Below the pieces are notes generated by a model. That model ran no database searches, was not told where the DNA came from, and worked only from the letters and a program-made list of their open reading frames with translations. From positions 124,001-188,000 of the forward strand of contig JBOEGS010000001.1 of NCBI GenBank assembly GCA_050633545.1: DNA of 64,000 nucleotides, in the 5' to 3' direction. The DNA is from Litorivita sp050633545. GTDB lineage: Bacteria; Pseudomonadota; Alphaproteobacteria; Rhodobacterales; Rhodobacteraceae. The number at the start of each line of letters is the position of its first letter. The stretch's first letter is position 1. A program made the translations under genes and the position numbers. Shown here one piece after another: positions 59,264 to 64,000 of this stretch.

Positions 59264-60718
59264 TCAGAACGGCGCGTCGACGGGGCCCATGGCCACATAG
59301 ACGGATTTGAGCTGGCTATAATGTTCGATCGCCGCCTTGGAATTCTCGCGCCCGACACCGGATGATTTCACCCCCCCGAACGGGGCCTCGACGGGGGCGA
59401 GATTATAGGTGTTGATGAAACAGGTGCCCGCCTCCAGCGCGCCGACGACGCGGTGCGCGCGGGTCAGATCGGCGGTGAAAACCCCCGCCGCGAGGCCGTA
59501 ATCGGTGGCATTGGCGCGGGCGATGACCTCGGCCTCTTCCTCGAAGGTGAGCACGCACATGACGGGGCCGAAAATCTCTTCGCGGGCGATGGTCATCTCG
59601 TCGGTGACATCGGTAAAAACCGTGGGCTCGATAAAAAATCCCTTTCCATCAATGGCTTTGCCGCCGTGAAACAGGGTCGCGCCTTCGGCTTGGCCCTTGG
59701 CGATATAGGATAGGGTGATGTCGCGCTGCGCCGCCGAGACCATGGGGCCGAAGTTGACCGCTTCGTCTTGCGGATCGCCCATGACCACCGCGCCGAGCCG
59801 CTCCTTGAGCCGATCGAGGAAGGCATCGCGGATCGAGGCGTGGATGTAAACCCTTGTTCCGTTTGAACAAACTTGGCCTGTGGAATAGAAATTGCCCAAG
59901 ATCGCGCCGCCCACGGCATCGTCGATATTGGCATCTTCAAAGACCACCATCGGGCTTTTTCCGCCCAGTTCCATCGTCACATGTTTCATCTGTGCGGCGG
60001 CGGCGGCGTAGACTTTTTTGCCCGTCGGAACCGATCCGGTGAGCGAGACCTTGTCCACGCGCGGGTCCGTGACAAGCGGCGCGCCGACCTCTCCAGCGCC
60101 TTGTAATACTTGGAAAATTCCGTCCGGCAGGCCCGCTTCCGAGAGGATTTCGGCGACTTTCAAAGCGCACAGCGGGGTCACCTCGGAGGGTTTGAAGATC
60201 ATCGCATTGCCGCAGGCCAAGGCGGGGGCGGCTTTCCAGCAGGCGATCTGCGTGGGGTAGTTCCATGCGCCAATGCCGACGCACAGGCCCAAAGCTTCGC
60301 GGATGGTATAGACCCAATCGCCGCCAAGGGGGATGTGTTCGCCGGTTAAGCTACTGGAAAGGCTACCAAAATACTCTAGCGCATCGGCGCCGGAGGTGGC
60401 GTCGGCGACAAGGGTTTCTTGCAAGGGTTTGCCGGTGTCATAGGTTTCGAGCACAGACAATTCGTGATTGCGCGCGCGGATCATATCGGCGGCGCGGCGC
60501 AGGATGCGGCCGCGCTCGGTGCCGGACAGAGCGGCCCATGCGGGCTGTGCCGCTTTGGCGGATTCTATCGCCTTTTCAATCAGTTGCGGGGTCGCGGCAT
60601 GGAGGGTTGCGATGACCTCTCCGGTGGCGGGATAGAGCACGGGCATCGGCGTGCCGCGCGTATCCTCGACATAGGCTCCGTTGATAAAATGGCTGGCGGC
60701 GGGTTGGATCACGGTCAT
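59264..60718 (-). CDS. betB: betaine aldehyde dehydrogenase
   Basis: This 484-aa aldehyde dehydrogenase makes glycine betaine. NAD-site FKPSEVTPLCALKVAEIL and GSVPTGKKVY, the catalytic Glu in VTMELGGKSPM and catalytic Cys in STGQVCSNGTRVYIH are visible, with EEIFGPVMCVLTF after. ATG 60718 is the family start; the frame upstream crosses an 11-bp tandem-repeat array (60759-60812) and is not coding. Confidence 0.95.
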   Translation of the reverse strand: MTVIQPAASHFINGAYVEDTRGTPMPVLYPATGEVIATLHAATPQLIEKAIESAKAAQPAWAALSGTERGRILRRAADMIRARNHELSVLETYDTGKPLQETLVADATSGADALEYFGSLSSSLTGEHIPLGGDWVYTIREALGLCVGIGAWNYPTQIACWKAAPALACGNAMIFKPSEVTPLCALKVAEILSEAGLPDGIFQVLQGAGEVGAPLVTDPRVDKVSLTGSVPTGKKVYAAAAAQMKHVTMELGGKSPMVVFEDANIDDAVGGAILGNFYSTGQVCSNGTRVYIHASIRDAFLDRLKERLGAVVMGDPQDEAVNFGPMVSAAQRDITLSYIAKGQAEGATLFHGGKAIDGKGFFIEPTVFTDVTDEMTIAREEIFGPVMCVLTFEEEAEVIARANATDYGLAAGVFTADLTRAHRVVGALEAGTCFINTYNLAPVEAPFGGVKSSGVGRENSKAAIEHYSQLKSVYVAMGPVDAPF

Positions 60719-60758
60719 ATCGGGCGGCTTTCTAAAATGGTCGAAATCGGGCGTTTGG

Positions 60759-60812
60759 CCCTGTCGGTATTGCGTCGGTAAAACGTCGGTATTGCGTCGG
60801 TGCGGTTTCGGT
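60759..60812. repeat. 11-bp-phased ACCGAC array upstream of betB, copy 2
   Basis: On the minus strand the units ACCGAAACCGC, ACCGACGCAAT, ACCGACGTTTT, ACCGACGCAAT and ACCGACAGGGC follow one another with exactly 11-bp spacing (plus-strand GTCGGT at 60763-60801). It fills the betC-betB gap. The same unit is arrayed at 24566-24598. Confidence 0.8.
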
Positions 60813-60862
60813 CTGGTATCGGCGCGGAGGCAAAGCGGTGCCCTGCCCCCCACGCGCCTTGG

Positions 60863-62371
60863 CTATTCGCCGCGCGGGAACCTTTGGTTGTCTTCGAGCA
60901 CGTTCAAATCCATATGGTTGCGCATGTAGCGTTCGGAGGCTTTTTGCAGCGGCTGGTAATCCCACGGGAAATAACCGCCCTGCCGCAGGGCCTCATAGAC
61001 CACCCAGCGGCGCGCTTGGCTTTGGCGCACATCGGCGTCGAATGCCTCCAGATCCCAACGCTCCGCCGCCATTTGTTTGAGCCGCGCATAGGTCTCGGCA
61101 TGGGCCGGATCGCTGGCCAGATTGGTAAGCTCATGCGGATCGGCGGCAAGGTCGAACAATTGGTCGGGATCAAGGGCGCAGGCGGTGAATTTATACGGCC
61201 CCTCGACCAAGGCGACCATCGGCGCATAAGAGGCCTCGGCGGCATATTCCATCGCCACGGGCGAGCGGCGCACGCCGCCTTGGCCCAAGGGTTTGAGGCT
61301 CTCGCCGCTGGTCCATGGCATGACCTCTTGCATGCTCACCCCCGCCAGATCGCAAACCGTCGGGCAGATGTCGATGTTGGACACCGGCGCGGTGACCAAT
61401 CCGGGCTCCATATCGGGGGCGCTGATCATCACGGGCACGCGGGCCGAGCCTTCGAGAAAGCTCATCTTGAACCACAATCCGCGCTCGCCCAGCATGTCGC
61501 CGTGATCGGAGACAAACAGGATGATCGCCTCTTGGCGGGTGGTCTCCAGCGCCTCCATCACCTCGCCGATCTTGTCGTCGAGATAGGAGATATTGGCGAA
61601 ATAGGCGCGGCGCGAGCGGCGGATATCGTCTTCGGAAATGTCGAAATTGCGCCAGTCATTGGCGTCGAAAATCCGCTGCGCATGGGGGTCGTGATCGGCG
61701 TAATCCATCGCGGGCACCTGCGGCAACAGATGCGCGCAATCCTCGTAGAGATCCCAATATTTTTTGCGCGCCACATAGGGGTCGTGCGGGTGCGTAAAGC
61801 TGACGGTCAGGCACCACGGGCGCGCATCCAGCCCGCGCCCCAGATCATAGACCTTGCGCGTGGCGTGATAGGCGACCTCGTCGTCATATTCCATCTGGTT
61901 GGTGATCTCGGCGACGCCCGATCCGGTGACCGACCCCATGTTGTGATACCACCAATCGATCCGCTCGCCGGGTTTGCGGTAATCGGGGGTCCATCCGAAA
62001 TCGGGCGGGTAGATGTCGGTGGTCAGGCGCTCTTCGAACCCGTGCAATTGATCGGGGCCGACGAAATGCATCTTGCCCGACAGGCAGGTTTGATAGCCCG
62101 CGCGGCGCAGATGGTGCGCATAGGTCGGGATCGAAGAGGCAAATTCGGCGGCATTGTCGTAAACGCCCGTCTGGCTGGGCAATTGGCCCGACATGAAAGA
62201 CGCACGGCCGGGCGCGCAAAGCGGCGAGGCGGTATAGGCGTTTTTGAACCGCGTGGAGCGGGCGGCGAGCTTTTTGAGGTTGGGCGCATGGAGCCAGTCC
62301 GCAGGCCCGTCGGGAAAGAGCGTGCCGTTGAGTTGGTCGACCATAAAGATCAAGATATTCGGGCGGCTCAT
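60863..62371 (-). CDS. betC: choline-sulfatase
   Basis: This 502-aa sulfatase releases choline from choline-O-sulfate. The formylglycine motif is CAPGR in ASPLCAPGRASFMSGQLPSQ; metal-site segments NILIFMVDQLNG at the N-terminus and LFVSDHGDMLGERGLW are present. The C-terminus (ERYMRNHMDLNVLEDNQRFPRGE) is typical of BetC. It overlaps betI by ATGA, so it is the first enzyme gene of the operon. A formylglycine-generating enzyme is needed and is not in the window. Confidence 0.94.
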   Translation of the reverse strand: MSRPNILIFMVDQLNGTLFPDGPADWLHAPNLKKLAARSTRFKNAYTASPLCAPGRASFMSGQLPSQTGVYDNAAEFASSIPTYAHHLRRAGYQTCLSGKMHFVGPDQLHGFEERLTTDIYPPDFGWTPDYRKPGERIDWWYHNMGSVTGSGVAEITNQMEYDDEVAYHATRKVYDLGRGLDARPWCLTVSFTHPHDPYVARKKYWDLYEDCAHLLPQVPAMDYADHDPHAQRIFDANDWRNFDISEDDIRRSRRAYFANISYLDDKIGEVMEALETTRQEAIILFVSDHGDMLGERGLWFKMSFLEGSARVPVMISAPDMEPGLVTAPVSNIDICPTVCDLAGVSMQEVMPWTSGESLKPLGQGGVRRSPVAMEYAAEASYAPMVALVEGPYKFTACALDPDQLFDLAADPHELTNLASDPAHAETYARLKQMAAERWDLEAFDADVRQSQARRWVVYEALRQGGYFPWDYQPLQKASERYMRNHMDLNVLEDNQRFPRGE

Positions 62372-63072
62372 GGGCGCGGGTCCTTTCGGGGGGCGGTTTG
62401 CGGGGCGTCTTGGCAGGCGTCTTGGCAGGCGTCTTGGCGGGCGTTTTGGGCGGCGTTTTGGAGGGCGTCTTGGGGCCGCTCGGGCGCGGCGATTTTGATC
62501 GGCGCGAGCATATCCTCGACCGCCCCGCGCAGCATCGCCACCGCCGCCGCCCCGCCCATCGCATCGCTGCGCAGCGCTTGGCGCAGGTAAACCCCGTCGA
62601 TGAGCGCGCCGATCAGGTCGGCCTTTTGTGCGGCGGCTTCGCCCGCCAAGGGGCGCAAGGCGTGGGTGAGGTTGGATTGCAAGCGGCGGCGATAGACCGT
62701 CAACAGGCGCAGCGCCTCCTCGCTCGATTGCGCCAGAACGTAGAAATTGAGCCAAGCGGCAATGACGTCCTCGCTGAAATTGGACGGCGCGAAAGAGGCG
62801 CAAATGATGGCATCAAGCCGCGCGGCGGGGGTCTTGGCCGCAGCGATCCGCCCGCGTGCCTCATCGGCGAACATCACAAGGATATGGCGCATGGCGGCCA
62901 GAAGGATTTGGTCCTTGCCGCCGAAATAGTGATGCGCCAAAGCGGTGGACATGCCCGCGCGGCGCGCGATCTTGCCGACCGTCACATCGAGCGTTCCGGC
63001 GGCGCCGATCTCTGCAATCGTCGCCTTTACAAGCGCCGCGCGCCTGATAGGTTCCATCCCGAGCTTAGGCAT
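62368..63072 (-). CDS. betI: TetR family repressor BetI with an extended C-terminus
   Basis: This 234-aa repressor has the TetR HTH (MEPIRRAALVKATIAEIGAAGTLDVTVGKIARRAGMSTALAHHYFGGKDQIL) and the BetI ligand domain (FYVLAQSSEEALRLLTVYRRRLQSNL). BetI proteins are usually just under 200 residues; here about 35 residues are added (AAQNARQDACQDACQDAPQ), encoded by six 12-bp units at 62402-62473. ATG 63072 is used; a GTG two codons earlier is less likely. A 22-bp palindrome upstream is its likely operator. Confidence 0.93.
   Translation of the reverse strand: MPKLGMEPIRRAALVKATIAEIGAAGTLDVTVGKIARRAGMSTALAHHYFGGKDQILLAAMRHILVMFADEARGRIAAAKTPAARLDAIICASFAPSNFSEDVIAAWLNFYVLAQSSEEALRLLTVYRRRLQSNLTHALRPLAGEAAAQKADLIGALIDGVYLRQALRSDAMGGAAAVAMLRGAVEDMLAPIKIAAPERPQDALQNAAQNARQDACQDACQDAPQTAPRKDPRP
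62402..62473. repeat. 12-bp tandem repeat in the 3' end of betI
   Basis: Six units of 12 bp of type CAGGCGTCTTGG (62402, 62414, 62426, 62438, 62450, 62462) stand in a row, units 2 and 3 being identical. They encode the Gln/Asp/Ala/Cys-rich C-terminal extension of BetI and end 29 bp before the betI stop region shared with betC. Confidence 0.9.
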
Positions 63073-63116
63073 CGTCACACCCTCATAAAAACCTTGCTTT
63101 CGCTTCGATATTGCTC

Positions 63117-63138
63117 ATTGATTGACTCGTCAATCAAT
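63117..63138. promoter_or_regulatory. 22-bp palindrome between betI and choX, predicted BetI operator
   Basis: ATTGATTGAC (63117-63126), a 2-bp centre and GTCAATCAAT (63129-63138) form a perfect inverted repeat in the 93-bp divergent promoter region. BetI operators in other bacteria contain ATTGA-type half-sites, so this should control both betICBA and choX. Confidence 0.8.
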
Positions 63139-63165
63139 AAAAATCGCCAACTCAGGGAGCGACCC

Positions 63166-64000
63166 ATGACACTGAAATCCACTCTTTCCGCGATGGCCCT
63201 TATCGCCGCCAGCCCCGCTTTTGCCGATTGCGGCTCTGTCACCTTCTCCGATGTGGGTTGGACCGATATCACCACCACGACCTCGGCCACGAAACATGTG
63301 CTGGAGGCCTTGGGCTACGACGTCGAGGTGAAAATCCTTTCGGTGCCGGTGACCTTTGCGGCGCTGGAATCCGATGATGTCGATGTGTTCTTGGGCAACT
63401 GGATGCCCGCGCAGGCCGGCGCAATCGGCCCCTACATCGAAAGCGGCGAGATCGAATCCGTCGGCGTCAACTTGACGGGGACGAAATACACCCTCGCGGT
63501 GCCCGCCTATACCTATGACAAGGGTCTGCAATCCTACGCCGATATCGCCAAATTCCGCGAGAGCCTCGACGCGAAAATCTACGGCATCGAACCGGGCAAT
63601 GAGGGCAACGGCTACCTCGTCTCGCTGGCCGAGGCCGACACCCACGGGCTCAAGGGTTTCGAGGTGATCGAAAGCTCCGAGCAAGGCATGTTGGCGCAGG
63701 TCAAACGCGCCTATAAAAAGGGCGATGACGTGGTGTTCCTTGGTTGGGAGCCGCATCCGATGAACGCCAATTTCGAATTGAAATACCTGCCGGGCGGCGA
63801 GGATTTCTTTGGCGGTGAAGGCGTGGTCGAAACCGTGACGCGCAAGGGCTATGCCGCCGAATGCCCCAATGTGGGCAAATTCCTTGCCAACCTCAAATTC
63901 TCGCTGCCGATGGAAAACTCGATCATGGGCCAGATCCTCGACGAAGGTATGGACCCCGACGCCGCGACCATGGCGTGGCTCAAGGCGAACGGCGCCGTGC
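63166..64000 (+). CDS. choX: choline ABC transporter substrate-binding protein ChoX (3' end outside window)
   Basis: At least 278 residues are present and the frame is open to the window edge. The signal peptide is ALIAASPAFA and the mature protein begins DCGSVTFSDVGWTDITTTT. Aromatic ligand positions are visible in VGWTD, FLGNWMPAQ, EPGNEGNGYL and VFLGWEPHPMN, as in ChoX/ProX-type betaine-choline binders. GGGAG precedes ATG 63166. It diverges from betI and is expected to be followed by choW and choV. Confidence 0.93.
   Translation, partial: MTLKSTLSAMALIAASPAFADCGSVTFSDVGWTDITTTTSATKHVLEALGYDVEVKILSVPVTFAALESDDVDVFLGNWMPAQAGAIGPYIESGEIESVGVNLTGTKYTLAVPAYTYDKGLQSYADIAKFRESLDAKIYGIEPGNEGNGYLVSLAEADTHGLKGFEVIESSEQGMLAQVKRAYKKGDDVVFLGWEPHPMNANFELKYLPGGEDFFGGEGVVETVTRKGYAAECPNVGKFLANLKFSLPMENSIMGQILDEGMDPDAATMAWLKANGAV

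Noticed and set aside
1..64000. tRNA, rRNA, insertion sequences, prophage or defence islands
   Set aside because: I looked for T-loop-like GGTTCGAATCC patterns, transposase or integrase motifs and restriction, toxin-antitoxin or other defence gene sets and saw none that could be supported by eye.

Overview
The window looks like a chromosomal segment of a marine-type member of the Rhodobacterales (Roseobacteraceae/Paracoccaceae, Alphaproteobacteria). It is GC-rich. It carries HdaA, SdhE, ThyX in place of a visible ThyA, VPLPA-CTERM proteins, a ScfR/PccR-type regulator beside propionyl-CoA carboxylase, a betICBA choline operon divergent from choX, and several small envelope proteins typical of the group. 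I found no tRNA, rRNA, CRISPR array, integrase, transposase or phage gene, so this reads as core chromosome with some accessory inserts.

Layout. 0-2 kb: the tail of an unknown gene, then two paralogous VPLPA-CTERM secreted proteins. 2.1-4.7 kb: a four-gene bufferin-type RiPP operon (DUF2282 precursor, DUF692/MNIO enzyme, DUF2063 partner, DoxX membrane protein). 4.7-7.5 kb: ArsC/Spx-like protein, cold shock protein, a small secreted protein, a DUF2177 membrane protein and thyX. 7.7-10.1 kb: a lipoprotein and outer-membrane translocator pair of the Slam type. 10.1-13.9 kb: glyoxalase I, a marR-cytochrome b561-ABM operon with a 32-bp perfect palindromic operator, an LdtR/PetP-like MarR regulator, sdhE and an XRE regulator. 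14-23.6 kb: aminotransferase, MATE exporter, nickel/cobalt-type transporter with a DUF1007 partner, ppk2, a delta-class carbonic anhydrase and parE. 23.6-28.7 kb: an unknown membrane protein, three related monohaem cytochromes c, and lolCD. 28.7-43.2 kb: housekeeping and stress genes (proS, hdaA, ppk1, ppx, djlA-like, nhaA) plus a pentapeptide-repeat membrane protein carrying a very homogeneous 30-bp DNA repeat. 43.3-56.6 kb: the propionyl-CoA/methylmalonyl-CoA locus (mcm, pccA, pccB, pccR) with several conserved small unknown proteins between. 56.6-64 kb: a DUF465 protein, a hemerythrin, betA-betB-betC-betI and the start of choX, cut by the window edge.

How the parts work together. PccA and PccB carboxylate propionyl-CoA and the mutase turns methylmalonyl-CoA into succinyl-CoA; TTTGCAAA-type sites in front of pccB and of the ScfR-family gene fit local control. 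Choline sulfate and choline are imported (ChoX), desulfated (BetC) and oxidised to glycine betaine (BetA, BetB) under BetI. PPK1, PPX and PPK2 handle polyphosphate. The buf operon probably makes a copper-binding modified peptide in the periplasm.

The most notable items are the buf operon, the Slam pair, the delta-class carbonic anhydrase, the shared operator-like sequence at 24.4 and 53.6 kb, the 11-bp-phased ACCGAC arrays at two loci, and the many short tandem-repeat arrays close to gene ends. All function calls come from reading sequence; no database search was run.
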